IMG/VR virus record: IMGVR_UViG_3300042889_001592
Coordinates: 1 to 60,001 of that record
DNA length: 60,001 nucleotides
Direction: 5' to 3' (one strand)
Origin: a virus
Numbering within the stretch: position 1 is the first letter of the stretch; every line of letters starts with the position of its first letter. Position numbers and translations under genes: made by a program. Below the pieces are notes generated by a model. It saw only the letters and a list, made by a program, of their open reading frames with translations, made no database searches and was not told the DNA's origin. Below, in pieces: positions 32,933 through 41,432 of the stretch.

Positions 32933-33267
32933 TTCCAAAATAATTGAACCATCATTATTGCAAAAGCTAATCCAAGACATATAAGTGTCTTCAAAGTAAA
33001 TGGTTCTTGAAACCATAAATGTGCCATATAACTAAATACTATTGCTCCTATTGAAAAGCCCATCAGTCTTGAAGGCCATAACTCTCCTCCAAAATGCGAT
33101 ACCATATACTTTACAGACATAATATAAAGAAAGGAAATTGGTACCCCCATTAGTGAAATAATCATTGGATGTTGTTTAAACCATTCCCATCTGAATTGTC
33201 CTTGTAGTTGTACAAATGTAAGTACTTGTGCCAGTACTCCGAAGCTAAAACCTATTATAAAATTCAT
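32929..33267 (-). CDS. four-helix membrane protein
   Basis: The 112-residue protein has about four hydrophobic segments and resembles small EamA/DMT-like phage membrane proteins. Function is unknown. It overlaps its neighbours by four bases on both sides in the thyA operon. Confidence 0.65.
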   Translation of the reverse strand: MNFIIGFSFGVLAQVLTFVQLQGQFRWEWFKQHPMIISLMGVPISFLYIMSVKYMVSHFGGELWPSRLMGFSIGAIVFSYMAHLWFQEPFTLKTLICLGLAFAIMMVQLFWK

Positions 33268-33578
33268 ATGTACTGTATTAAGTAGTAGCTCAACTTATAC
33301 CCTACAAATGCTCCAAGTGCTGAAGGTATTGGAAATACTATTAGTTTTCCTAAATCTGTAACGTATTTAGGCCTGTTTAATAGCCTACCCATAAAGGCAT
33401 AGTATGCTAGATATCCCAGTAATACTGCAATGTCTGTTCTTGTTGCAATGAATACAACTAGAGTTGCTCCAATAAAGGCAAAAGTAAAATTATCTCTTAC
33501 TCCTTCCCAGATTTCTTTTCTAGTGGCGTCTTTATACTCCTTAACTATTTTTTTTACTTTTGCTTTTGGTACTTTCAT
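33264..33578 (-). CDS. small membrane protein
   Basis: The 104-residue protein has a basic N-terminus and three hydrophobic segments. No family is recognised. It starts two bases after ThyA. Confidence 0.65.
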   Translation of the reverse strand: MKVPKAKVKKIVKEYKDATRKEIWEGVRDNFTFAFIGATLVVFIATRTDIAVLLGYLAYYAFMGRLLNRPKYVTDLGKLIVFPIPSALGAFVGYKLSYYLIQYI

Positions 33579-33580
33579 TT

Positions 33581-34735
33581 CTAATTGCTTAAAGGTGCTT
33601 TAATTGCTGGATGTGATTGATAATTAAATAACAATACATCTTCTATTGATGAACAATATATTCCATCTCTAACATGAACTGTTGGTAGTGGATAAGGTTC
33701 TCTTGTTCTTGTTGGTGTTGGTTTGTAATATTCATTATCAAAGTCAGGTAATTCATTTGGGTTAAAAAATCTTTCCATACCCGTTTCATAATTGTTACTA
33801 AACCATATATTATACCTCTCTTCATTAGTTAAATCTCTCCCAATTTGTTCTTTGGCTTGTTCAATATGATTTGAATACAAATGAACATCTCCTAAATTAC
33901 CAATCAATTGATCAGGAACCATATTTACTTCATCTGCTAACATCATCAATAATAATCCATAAGAAGCAATGTTGAATGGTAAACCTAAGAATGTATCTAC
34001 TGAACGTTGATTCCACATTAAAGAGATTGCTCTGGTTGGTATTCCTTTACTGTCAAAATCTTCTTTAGTGTAACAATCTGCGGTACATCTATCTTTAAAT
34101 TTAATATTATATTCATTATACCTTTCTTCGTGACTCAACTCTCTTGTATAAACTTGAAATCCATAATGACAAGGTGGAAGTACCATTTGATCTAATTCTC
34201 CAACATTCCAAGCATTAACCATCATTCGTCTTGAGTCTGGATTGTTGGTAAGGTCTGCGATAAGTCTACGGATTTGGTCTACTTCATATATATTCATCCT
34301 CATATCAAAATCAGAGTTATCTATTGAGTTCCAACCTCTCCATTGTTTACCGTAGATTGGTCCTAAATTACCCCATCTTTCAGCAAACTTATCATTTGTT
34401 TTAATAGTTTCAATAAACTCTTCCATACCCATTGGAAAGTTTCCTTTGTATGTGTTCACATAATTTTTAAAGGCATCACCATCCCAAATATGGCAATTAT
34501 TATCGACCAAATATTTTATATTAGTACTACCCTGTAAAAACCATAACAGTTCAGTTACAATTGTTTTGAATGGCATTTTCTTAGTTGTAAGCAAAGGAAA
34601 ACCATCCTTCATGTTATGTCTGATAGTATAACCGAAGATTGATTTTGTTCCTGTACCTGTTCTATCTTTCTTATCAACACCATGTTCTAGTATTGTCTGG
34701 AGTAAGTCTGTGTATTGTTTATCTAGTTTATTCAT
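33581..34735 (-). CDS. thyA: thymidylate synthase ThyA
   Basis: The enzyme methylates dUMP using methylene-THF. 'DRTGTGTKSIFGYTIRHNM' binds phosphate, 'WNVGELDQMVLPPCHYGFQV' holds the catalytic Cys, and 'WNQRSVDTFLGLPFNIASY' is the nucleotide motif. At 384 residues it is much longer than the 264 of E. coli. Two insertions explain this: one after the catalytic strand ('RELSHEERYNEYNIKFKD') and one near the C-terminus. Its ATG overlaps the small gene upstream. Confidence 0.95.
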   Translation of the reverse strand: MNKLDKQYTDLLQTILEHGVDKKDRTGTGTKSIFGYTIRHNMKDGFPLLTTKKMPFKTIVTELLWFLQGSTNIKYLVDNNCHIWDGDAFKNYVNTYKGNFPMGMEEFIETIKTNDKFAERWGNLGPIYGKQWRGWNSIDNSDFDMRMNIYEVDQIRRLIADLTNNPDSRRMMVNAWNVGELDQMVLPPCHYGFQVYTRELSHEERYNEYNIKFKDRCTADCYTKEDFDSKGIPTRAISLMWNQRSVDTFLGLPFNIASYGLLLMMLADEVNMVPDQLIGNLGDVHLYSNHIEQAKEQIGRDLTNEERYNIWFSNNYETGMERFFNPNELPDFDNEYYKPTPTRTREPYPLPTVHVRDGIYCSSIEDVLLFNYQSHPAIKAPLSN

Positions 34736-34919
34736 TCAAATACTTATTAAACATTTCTTTTGCTTTTTCTATATTGTTAGTATCTTCTTCTAGAATAGCT
34801 AGAATAATAAAGTTTGCTTCTTCTTCAGTACATTTTTCAATTATGTCAATGTATACTTCTACATCAACTCCTAATTCATCTGCGATGGCCATATCCATCA
34901 TGTCAAATAGTCCTGCCAT
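34728..34919 (-). CDS. small hypothetical protein
   Basis: The 63-residue acidic helical protein has no recognised family. It overlaps the ThyA start by eight bases, which suggests coupled translation. Confidence 0.6.
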   Translation of the reverse strand: MAGLFDMMDMAIADELGVDVEVYIDIIEKCTEEEANFIILAILEEDTNNIEKAKEMFNKYLNE

Positions 34920-34922
34920 ACT

Positions 34923-35141
34923 TTAGTTTTTTATATTTTCTTCTAAATGCCATAAGATGCCTTCAAACTTATCTCTAATGTGGGTATATTGGTAGTAAGG
35001 CATTCCTTCGTCCTGTAATCTTTTTACATAAAGTCTTACTAATTTATAAGCATTCATACGATGTGCTAGCGTCTCACATGAATTGATTACTTTCTCAATC
35101 CAAATTTCAATATCTACTGGTGTGTTACTTTCTGCTGCCAT
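34923..35141 (-). CDS. small hypothetical protein
   Basis: The 72-residue helical protein has a 'YKLVRLYVKRLQDEGMP' amphipathic helix. No family is recognised. It shares one base with the preceding stop in the thyA operon. Confidence 0.6.
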   Translation of the reverse strand: MAAESNTPVDIEIWIEKVINSCETLAHRMNAYKLVRLYVKRLQDEGMPYYQYTHIRDKFEGILWHLEENIKN

Positions 35142-35359
35142 TATAATCTACTAAATTTTAATACTCTAGTTGCTTCTACTGCTTCCATAAATTGTTTATG
35201 TGCTGAGTTCTGTGAAGGCTTTCTTCCAGATGGAGTTGTTATCTTCTTTACTGCTCTAGGCTTTCCTTGCTCTCCCCAATGAATGAAATAATGTCCTGCA
35301 TCTTTTATAAATGCAATTTCATTTCCATTCACCGTCACTGTCAATAATGTTTTTACCAT
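35141..35359 (-). CDS. small hypothetical protein
   Basis: The 72-residue protein has a strand-rich N-terminal half ('LLTVTVNGNEIAFIKDAGHYFIHW') and a basic helix. No family is recognised. Overlap with both neighbours supports it as a gene. Confidence 0.6.
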   Translation of the reverse strand: MVKTLLTVTVNGNEIAFIKDAGHYFIHWGEQGKPRAVKKITTPSGRKPSQNSAHKQFMEAVEATRVLKFSRL

Positions 35360-35727
35360 TTTACTTTAACGTATAAATTGTCTAATATGTTTTGTTTTTT
35401 ACCTCTGATTGTATCTTCAAGGTCTGCTCTTTGTTTTGATACTTCTTCTTTGATTCTCTGTACAGCACGCTCTGTTACTTTCTTATCAAGGTTAAGAGGG
35501 TAGATTTGTTTTGTATTTACAATTTCTGCTTTCTCTATATCGATGATCAGATCAAGGTGAAGGCAAGGTACTTGAATAAAGTATTTAGCTACCTCTGGAT
35601 CTTTAAGGGGTGTTTCTGCTTTAGGATGATAAAGCAATTTAAGTATATTTCTATACCCTCTTAAGTCTTCTTGAGTTAATTGTTGTCTAAATTTCTTAGC
35701 AATCTTAATTCTAGTTCTTCTAAACAT
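35353..35727 (-). CDS. hypothetical protein, first gene of the thyA operon
   Basis: The 124-residue basic protein has a strongly positive N-terminus (MFRRTRIKIAKKFRQQ) and a helical coiled C-terminal half. No family is recognised. It lies 26 bases downstream of a strong promoter. Confidence 0.65.
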   Translation of the reverse strand: MFRRTRIKIAKKFRQQLTQEDLRGYRNILKLLYHPKAETPLKDPEVAKYFIQVPCLHLDLIIDIEKAEIVNTKQIYPLNLDKKVTERAVQRIKEEVSKQRADLEDTIRGKKQNILDNLYVKVKW

Positions 35728-35752
35728 AACCTTTTTGTTTTTAATTAATACT

Positions 35753-35783
35753 TAAAGATAAGAAAAAAGACTCACATATGCAA
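35753..35783 (-). promoter_or_regulatory. promoter of the thyA operon, fused to terminator
   Basis: TTG, 20 bases, TATCTTTAAGTAT. The TTG lies in the rising arm of the upstream terminator. Confidence 0.8.
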
Positions 35784-35790
35784 GCCTTTT
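35762..35790 (-). terminator. terminator after the 36727-35796 operon
   Basis: An AAAGGCTTG.../...GAGTCTTT hairpin with G-T pairs is followed by TTTTC on the minus strand. Confidence 0.7.
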
Positions 35791-35795
35791 TCTAT

Positions 35796-36497
35796 TTATT
35801 TTACAAATAATATATTACTTTCAGAATCCCATTCTATATTCCAAGGCTTCTGAGTATATTCGTATCTTTCGTCTAATACTGAGGCATTTATATAATGTAT
35901 GCCGTCAATAGTCTCAACTCCATATCCTGAATGAATATGTCCACAGACATGGATCTTTGGTCTAAATCTCTGAATTCTTTCTGCTAATAATTCACATCCT
36001 AAATTGTCCCAAGGTCTTCCTTCTACTGTATCAACAGAACCCCAAGCCGGGCCGTGTGTGATTAAGATGTCTGTGTTGTCAGGAATTGCTTCCCACTTGC
36101 CTGATAATTCAAGACTGTTTCTTTGTAAATTAAATGCCCATGAATAGAATTCTGGTTGCCAAGGTGATCCGTAAATCTTAATGCTCTTATCTGTTGCTAA
36201 GTCATATATCTCGTATGCCTCGTCTTGCAGATAGATTATGTTTGGAAATTTAGATAACCATTCTTTTACATCTTCAGGATGGTTTTGAAACATTCTATCA
36301 TGATTACCTGCTATGAACACTTTCTTATCGTAGCCTGGAATTGAATCATACCAGTGTAAGAAATCAAAGATATCATTCTTATTGTATCCTGAGTTCATAA
36401 TATCACCAGCATGGATTAGTAAATCACCACCAGGTAAATCTGAATATGGTATTTGTCCTTGCCGTGTATGTGTATCTGATATGAATGTTATTTTCAT
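35796..36497 (-). CDS. metallophosphoesterase (calcineurin-like)
   Basis: The 233-residue protein has the five metallophosphoesterase blocks: 'ISDTHTRQG', 'LIHAGDIM', 'IAGNHDRM', 'ITHGPAWG' and 'CGHIHSGYG'. The family hydrolyses phosphomono- or diesters with two metal ions. Cyclic nucleotides, RNA ends or sugar phosphates are all possible substrates. It shares one base with the upstream membrane gene and ends its operon. Confidence 0.85.
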   Translation of the reverse strand: MKITFISDTHTRQGQIPYSDLPGGDLLIHAGDIMNSGYNKNDIFDFLHWYDSIPGYDKKVFIAGNHDRMFQNHPEDVKEWLSKFPNIIYLQDEAYEIYDLATDKSIKIYGSPWQPEFYSWAFNLQRNSLELSGKWEAIPDNTDILITHGPAWGSVDTVEGRPWDNLGCELLAERIQRFRPKIHVCGHIHSGYGVETIDGIHYINASVLDERYEYTQKPWNIEWDSESNILFVK

Positions 36498-36727
36498 TAT
36501 AGTTTTTTGTTTTTAAAGTTCTGCCAAGATTCATCTTCATCTAGAAATTTCTCAATAAGAAAATATATACCTACTACCACAGCAGCAATATTAAGTAAGG
36601 GAATGAGTAAATAAGGTAGTGGTTCTAAAAATTCTTTTACAGCCCCTCCATCTCTTTTAACTAAAAAATAAACACCTACTATTGATATTAGTAGAGGTAA
36701 AACGTAAAGTAATAAAATCCAAATCAT
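36497..36727 (-). CDS. two-helix membrane protein
   Basis: The 76-residue protein has two hydrophobic helices joined by a short charged loop and a charged tail. No family is recognised. It starts the operon with the metallophosphoesterase. Confidence 0.6.
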   Translation of the reverse strand: MIWILLLYVLPLLISIVGVYFLVKRDGGAVKEFLEPLPYLLIPLLNIAAVVVGIYFLIEKFLDEDESWQNFKNKKL

Positions 36728-36750
36728 ATCTTTTGCTTTTAAATTATACC

Positions 36751-36781
36751 TAAATATATGAAATTATATTTGGCTTTCCAA
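36751..36781 (-). promoter_or_regulatory. promoter of the 36727 operon
   Basis: TTG, 20 bases, TATATTTAGGTAT. It overlaps the 3' end of the SGNH gene. Confidence 0.8.
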
Positions 36782-37240
36782 ACTTTTCATTATAATTTTA
36801 TAAACTTTTTTACCCTTATGTGGATCTCCTTTTCCAATTGCCGGATGTATTATTGTTCCTGGAAATTGTTTGTAGTACCTGTCTAGAGTACTTTGGTTCA
36901 TTCTTCTTACTGTACCCCAACCCCATGAGCCTTGAATGATAAAAAGACGAGCATTTGGAAAAGTTCTCTTAATAGTATTTAATAAAACATCTATACCTCT
37001 GTCCTTGTATCCATCGTTTACTCCTATGCATACACATACGCTTTTAACTGCAGGAGATACAGGGTATTTAAGTGTCTTCCTATTCAATTTAACAACACCT
37101 ATACCTGATTGGCATAACTGTTTTACTTGTTTAATTTCAGTTGAATGCCTGGCCAGTAGGTATGTTTGCGAATCACCTATTAGGATATGTTCCTGACTAA
37201 AACTAAATATTGTAAATAGTAAAAGTAAATATTTTATCAT
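36764..37240 (-). CDS. exported SGNH/GDSL-like hydrolase
   Basis: The 158-residue protein has a signal peptide (MIKYLLLLFTIFSFSQ), then 'ILIGDSQT' (block I with the Ser nucleophile), 'CIGVNDGY' (block III Asn) and 'GDPHKG' (Asp and His of block V). SGNH hydrolases remove acyl groups from lipids, sugars or peptidoglycan in the periplasm. A role in de-O-acetylating the cell wall or surface glycan during lysis is plausible. Confidence 0.75.
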   Translation of the reverse strand: MIKYLLLLFTIFSFSQEHILIGDSQTYLLARHSTEIKQVKQLCQSGIGVVKLNRKTLKYPVSPAVKSVCVCIGVNDGYKDRGIDVLLNTIKRTFPNARLFIIQGSWGWGTVRRMNQSTLDRYYKQFPGTIIHPAIGKGDPHKGKKVYKIIMKSLESQI

Positions 37241-37383
37241 TTATCTTTTTTTGGTTCATCTTCTCCAAACAAATCCTCTCCTTTATAGTCTGGATGTTTT
37301 GTATGCATTTCATCTATTCCTCTAACCCATAGTGCTACTATTCCAATTAGCACAAATATTCCTATAGTAATTAATCCCACCAT
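37237..37383 (-). CDS. small membrane protein
   Basis: A 48-residue frame from the ATG at 37383 has one hydrophobic helix ('LITIGIFVLIGIVALWV') and a charged tail. Its TGA overlaps the SGNH start as ATGA and its start lies in the end of the previous gene. No family is recognised. Confidence 0.65.
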   Translation of the reverse strand: MVGLITIGIFVLIGIVALWVRGIDEMHTKHPDYKGEDLFGEDEPKKDK

Positions 37384-37988
37384 CCTTCAATATTTTCTTC
37401 CATTATTCTAAACAGTAATTTTCTTGCTCTGTCGTGATTTATATGAGCAATATTCATTGCGATAATTCTTTTTATTTCAGATTCATCTCTATCATCTAAA
37501 GTAAATGGTCCTTCACCTTTTAACACTCTCTTATAGACTAAAGGATACTTTTTAAAGAACTCATCATAATTTTCCCATATCTCTTCTGAATTATATAAAG
37601 ATGATCCTTCACGATCCTCACAAGGTGTAAACCAAACTCTGTCCTTATGGTAATCCATATACTCCATTAAATAAGGCTCATCTTGACATGCTTGAATTAA
37701 TTTAACACATATTCTCATATTACGAGCATCTTGCTGTGCTCGAGTATGAAAATCTCTTCTTCCAATATAATTGGCTTGAGCTTTCAACTTATGTTTCATT
37801 ACTTCATAAATGTAATGCCCGTCCCAATTTCTATCTTTCCATATAATTGGAAACCAGTAAATAAGATTTTGAATACCCCATTTAATTTCTTTATGTAAGT
37901 ATTTACCATCATGTTCCCACCACAGATATATTCTTCTAAAGAAGTTTGGTCTTGGTTGGTTTTTTAAATCTTCAAAAAAATCTTCCAT
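37371..37988 (-). CDS. hypothetical phage protein
   Basis: The 205-residue protein is rich in Trp, Tyr and Arg, with 'PNFFRRIYLWWEHDGKY' at the N-terminus and helical stretches after it. Similar aromatic-rich proteins occur in large phages without known role. It follows the cyclic-phosphate receiver gene by five bases. Confidence 0.65.
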   Translation of the reverse strand: MEDFFEDLKNQPRPNFFRRIYLWWEHDGKYLHKEIKWGIQNLIYWFPIIWKDRNWDGHYIYEVMKHKLKAQANYIGRRDFHTRAQQDARNMRICVKLIQACQDEPYLMEYMDYHKDRVWFTPCEDREGSSLYNSEEIWENYDEFFKKYPLVYKRVLKGEGPFTLDDRDESEIKRIIAMNIAHINHDRARKLLFRIMEENIEGWWD

Positions 37989-37993
37989 AATTT

Positions 37994-38923
37994 TTATACT
38001 GTATGTTCAATTTGTACTCTTACACAATTCTGAGGTAATCTATGGATGTGTCTGTAGTTGTTTATGTAACCCATCATATTTGCACTACCAACTGCATTTG
38101 CAGAATGTATTACAACATCAACAACAGGAGATCCATCAAGCCACTGATTGACCAACCATTTAGTGCAATCCATTCCAGTTTTCTCTTCAATGTTATCATA
38201 ATTTAATTCGTAGTTGTGATACACGTTTGAGTGCCATTCAGCCATTGCTGAAGGTCCTAAATCATGATCTAATGAAATTATATCAATGTTTTCTAACCCG
38301 TAATAAGTAATTTGATCTACAAATTGTTCATAGTTTCTAACTACTTTCCAAGTTGGATCAACTGGTGTTCTTACGTCGTCTAGGTATATTTTTATTTTAT
38401 TCATATCAACAGTATTTTCAATACAAGTACAATCTGTTAAATTGTCATTACAGTCTTTACATTGCAGTTTAGGTTCTTCTTTAGGAATGATGATTTTGTA
38501 TTTACCCTTTAAACATTCTTTAGCATTTGGACAACTATCATAATTCCATTCACAATTAAGACAAACACCTAATTCTTGTTTAATCTCAACAAACTCACAA
38601 CTCTGATTCTTAACAAACCATTCTAGGAATTTATCATCAATAGCTTGTACACCATCTTTGATTAACTCTTGGTCTGTTGTTAGAATGATTTTTCTCCAAT
38701 CTCTTCTATCAAACAATCCTTGAGCATCTACTAATTTTGGAGTTGCTTGTATAAGGTAAATTCCATCAGTACACCATTCTCTTTCTTTAATTTCTTCATC
38801 AGAAGTGATATAGATATTTTGAGTATTCTTTCTCCATTGAAGTCTGTGTAATTCTAATACACCATCTTTGTTGTAAGATAATCTACTTGAATTTTCCGTT
38901 GGTAATACGTGTATGTTTTTCAT
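37994..38923 (-). CDS. fusion of a phage N-terminal domain, Cys-rich linker and cyclic-phosphate-processing receiver domain
   Basis: The 309-residue protein has three parts. Residues 1-110 ('QNIYITSDEEIKEREWC...LIKDGVQAIDDKFLEWF') match a domain seen in flavobacterial phage proteins. Residues 115-170 hold about a dozen cysteines in zinc-like pairs. Residues 174-309 begin 'IKIYLDDVRTP' and contain 'ISLDHDLG' and 'VVIHSAN', the receiver-like fold linked to cyclic-phosphate RNA processing. With an RNA ligase and kinase nearby it may act on tRNA ends. Confidence 0.75.
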   Translation of the reverse strand: MKNIHVLPTENSSRLSYNKDGVLELHRLQWRKNTQNIYITSDEEIKEREWCTDGIYLIQATPKLVDAQGLFDRRDWRKIILTTDQELIKDGVQAIDDKFLEWFVKNQSCEFVEIKQELGVCLNCEWNYDSCPNAKECLKGKYKIIIPKEEPKLQCKDCNDNLTDCTCIENTVDMNKIKIYLDDVRTPVDPTWKVVRNYEQFVDQITYYGLENIDIISLDHDLGPSAMAEWHSNVYHNYELNYDNIEEKTGMDCTKWLVNQWLDGSPVVDVVIHSANAVGSANMMGYINNYRHIHRLPQNCVRVQIEHTV

Positions 38924-38946
38924 AACCTTTACTTTAAATTAATATC

Positions 38947-38977
38947 TAAATATACGAAATTTATTTTGATAAAACAA
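38947..38977 (-). promoter_or_regulatory. promoter of the 38923 operon
   Basis: TTG, 20 bases, TATATTTAGATAT, 24 bases before the ATG. Confidence 0.8.
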
Positions 38978-39323
38978 ACAATTCGTATACAGAATTTTCT
39001 GTATTAAATTTAATATAATCTTCTCTTTGTTCTACAATTTCTGTTACTGGTGTTGTTTGCCAAGTGAATGAAGGTCCGAATGGAGACATTAATAAACTTC
39101 TTCCAACAGCAATGTCTTTAAAGTCTGCTTTGTATCTTCCTTCTTCATCAAACTCTAACCATTTTATTCCTACTGATGTTTTAGTTAGTTGATCTCTTTC
39201 TCGAACTAATTTGTATTTTGGTTCTAGTTCTTTTCCGAAGATGGACTTAAATGCTTCATCTAGATCAAATGTACCTTGCTCATTTTGAGTTAGTAATATT
39301 TTTGGCTGTGCTCCTCCTATCAT
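38961..39323 (-). CDS. hypothetical protein
   Basis: I take the ATG at 39323, which forms an ATGA overlap with the upstream stop and gives 120 residues starting MIGGAQPKILLTQN. It is alpha/beta with no exported features. No family is recognised. Confidence 0.65.
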   Translation of the reverse strand: MIGGAQPKILLTQNEQGTFDLDEAFKSIFGKELEPKYKLVRERDQLTKTSVGIKWLEFDEEGRYKADFKDIAVGRSLLMSPFGPSFTWQTTPVTEIVEQREDYIKFNTENSVYELFVLSK

Positions 39324-39553
39324 AATCCTTTTTCTTTTTTGAATCGTTCTAATACACCATCCTGCAATACCAGTCCTTTCTCTCCTGCCACTCTTTCTAC
39401 TAACCATATTGCAAACTCAGCAGCAAATTCTTCTGCTATTTTTTCGCATTCCATAGCATTATCTTCTGCTACATCTTTATCGTATGTGTTGGATAACATC
39501 CCGCTACCCATAAAGCAGTACATTCTAGGTAAAAACTTTTCTTTTAGTGTCAT
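39320..39553 (-). CDS. small hypothetical protein
   Basis: The 77-residue acidic helical protein has 'DNAMECEKIAEEFAAEFAIWLVE'. No family is recognised. It sits between a cell-wall hydrolase and the next gene with one- and four-base junctions. Confidence 0.6.
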   Translation of the reverse strand: MTLKEKFLPRMYCFMGSGMLSNTYDKDVAEDNAMECEKIAEEFAAEFAIWLVERVAGEKGLVLQDGVLERFKKEKGL

Positions 39554-39554
39554 A

Positions 39555-40115
39555 TTAAAATTTACTTTTTAAATCTTGTTTCTTAATAATCTGTTTCAAT
39601 CTTTGAACGTATGTTGGATCCTCAGCATAGTTCTGTCTTAAGTATTCAAAATACTCTCCTTCAGTTTTAATACTTCTTAAGTAAGATGAATAATACAAAG
39701 CATAATCGATAACTGATTCTTGCCACGAATCGTAATACGCATGATTTCTGTTTGTACCTTTTGCTAAATTAGCTCTTAACTTAGCTTCTTTCATACCGAA
39801 CATGTTATTGTTCTCTAGAAAGATAGTTGATTTAAAATGCCCTGATTCTAATTTAGCTTGTGCTAGAATGATGTGAGGGTATCTAAAATTTAACTCTGTA
39901 ATCTTTTCAATTAGTTTTTCTTCTGAGAACTCATTATATTCTCTAATTACTATTAATTTGTCTTCTTGAGATAAATTTTGTACCTCATTTGCTGGATTAG
40001 ATGTGAATCCAAATAATAGTATTAATCCTACTGCTGCTCCTAAACCTGTTAATGTTTTGTTACTTACATTAACTTTTTCCGGTAACAATGTTTCTTCATT
40101 AAATTTGTAGTACAT
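39555..40115 (-). CDS. membrane-anchored glucosaminidase (FlgJ/LytG-like)
   Basis: The 186-residue protein has one hydrophobic segment (about 24-41) then a glucosaminidase domain: 'YPHIILAQAKLESGHFKS' with the catalytic Glu, 'FLENNNMFGMKEA' and 'YDSWQESVIDYALYYSSYL'. It cuts the glycan strands of peptidoglycan. It is separate from the lysis cassette, so it may help injection or virion release. Confidence 0.85.
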   Translation of the reverse strand: MYYKFNEETLLPEKVNVSNKTLTGLGAAVGLILLFGFTSNPANEVQNLSQEDKLIVIREYNEFSEEKLIEKITELNFRYPHIILAQAKLESGHFKSTIFLENNNMFGMKEAKLRANLAKGTNRNHAYYDSWQESVIDYALYYSSYLRSIKTEGEYFEYLRQNYAEDPTYVQRLKQIIKKQDLKSKF

Positions 40116-40141
40116 AACCTTTTTGTTTTAATTATTATACC

Positions 40142-40172
40142 TAAATATATGAAAAAAGAGTTGAACTAGCAA
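40142..40172 (-). promoter_or_regulatory. promoter fused to terminator, upstream of the glucosaminidase
   Basis: TTG, 20 bases, TATATTTAGGTAT. The spacer is the terminator hairpin's loop, descending arm and T-run. Confidence 0.85.
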
Positions 40173-40179
40173 CTCTTTT
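40150..40179 (-). terminator. terminator after the RNA-repair operon
   Basis: AAGAGTT-GCTAGTTC-AACTCTT followed by TTTTTTC on the minus strand. Confidence 0.85.
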
Positions 40180-40189
40180 AGTAATTATT

Positions 40190-41320
40190 TTAATGTGAAT
40201 CTCCTACATCATGCTTCTCTCCGTAGATCAAATAGTCTGGATTGATTACCTTTGCTACTTTCTTTCTATCACCTGAGGTATGTTTGATTACAATTCCTTC
40301 ATGTGGTACTTTTGTTCCTTCAATGAAGTTATTAAATACAAACATGTCTTGAACTTCTTGATTCCAAGTTCCGGTGTAAAGTACTTCTACGTGAGGTAAG
40401 TGTAACATATTGATTATTTCATATTGAGCTGAATCTGTTGAGAGATATTCGTTATCCATTTTTAAATCAAATCCTACGAACTCAATATCTTTCAAACCAT
40501 ATTCATAGTTCTTTTGAATACCGGCTCCATAAATTTCTCCGTAAAGAATAATTCCATCACCTACATGATAAGTTCCAAGAATATCACATAGGTCCCAAAG
40601 TTTTTCTTTAATACTATATTTTTCAGCTATTGTTCTCCAAACATCAGTTGAGTAAAATCCTTGTGAGTCACTTCCTTTTTCACAGTTATGTGATCCATAA
40701 ATGTATTCATAATCAATCCACTCATCAGCAAGTCTAAAGAATTTTTTTACTTTATCCCAGAATGATAACTTACCTTTCTTTACAATACCGTATCTAGCAT
40801 TTGTACCATGAATCTTTCTAGTGATTTGAACCATATCTTCTTCAGTGAACATTCCTGCTACGTTTTTAAGATTCGGGAATTTGTAGTAGATGTGGAAGTT
40901 TTGATTGTCTCTCCACTTAATCTTTCTACCTGAAGCCAATTGAATTTGTTTAACTGGTGGTTCATATTTTACAATACCAAATTTTTCCATCATGTCATCT
41001 CCATCTTGGTATCTGTCTCCATATCCTGGAATGTATTTAGTTGGGATGATTAGACATTCAGAATAAACTCCTCTTAATTTTACAGTTCTTACTCTACCTC
41101 CTTTTCTTAGGTAAGAAGTAACTCCCATTTTTTCAGAAAATGCTTCTGGAATTACTGCATCTGTAGTTGCAATAACTGTTAAGTCACCTTCTTTAAATTC
41201 ACCTTTTTTAGTGATAGCATTCCATCCTCCAACAATTACTTGTTCAATGTTGTCAGCATTTGGGATTGCTTTAATTTCGTTGATTGTTGCTACAAAGCAA
41301 ACACTATTTTGATTTTCCAT
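40190..41320 (-). CDS. RNA ligase, Rnl5/DraRnl-like with N-terminal OB domain
   Basis: The 376-residue enzyme has an N-terminal OB-like domain (about 1-110) and a nucleotidyltransferase domain whose lysine is Lys169 in 'TRKIHGTNARYG'. 'LYGEIYG' (motif III-IIIa), 'PHEGIVIKHT' (IV) and 'KVINPDYL' (V) follow in order. The N-terminal OB is the feature of the Deinococcus Rnl5 group, which seals nicked RNA. It is the last gene of a five-gene unit with a P-loop kinase and a phosphoesterase. Confidence 0.88.
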   Translation of the reverse strand: MENQNSVCFVATINEIKAIPNADNIEQVIVGGWNAITKKGEFKEGDLTVIATTDAVIPEAFSEKMGVTSYLRKGGRVRTVKLRGVYSECLIIPTKYIPGYGDRYQDGDDMMEKFGIVKYEPPVKQIQLASGRKIKWRDNQNFHIYYKFPNLKNVAGMFTEEDMVQITRKIHGTNARYGIVKKGKLSFWDKVKKFFRLADEWIDYEYIYGSHNCEKGSDSQGFYSTDVWRTIAEKYSIKEKLWDLCDILGTYHVGDGIILYGEIYGAGIQKNYEYGLKDIEFVGFDLKMDNEYLSTDSAQYEIINMLHLPHVEVLYTGTWNQEVQDMFVFNNFIEGTKVPHEGIVIKHTSGDRKKVAKVINPDYLIYGEKHDVGDSH

Positions 41321-41432
41321 TTTCTTTAATTTTGTTACACATAATACATTTAACTTCTTTCAATACTAACCTTGTCCCTCGATAATTTATTTTCCAAAAT
41401 TCTCTGAAGTCATGTTTGCATTCTTTTTTCAT
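41304..41432 (-). CDS. small zinc-ribbon-like protein
   Basis: A 42-residue frame from the ATG at 41432 (ATGA overlap with the kinase stop) contains CxxC (CIMC) and an earlier Cys-x-His, with a lysine-rich C-terminus. It runs 17 bases into the ligase gene. No family is recognised. Confidence 0.6.
   Translation of the reverse strand: MKKECKHDFREFWKINYRGTRLVLKEVKCIMCNKIKENGKSK

Noticed and set aside
39324-39407. Longer N-terminus for the 38961 gene (MVSRKSGRRERTGIAGWC...)
   Set aside because: It would overlap the upstream gene by 88 bases in a basic, coding-shadow frame; the ATGA overlap start at 39323 is more natural.
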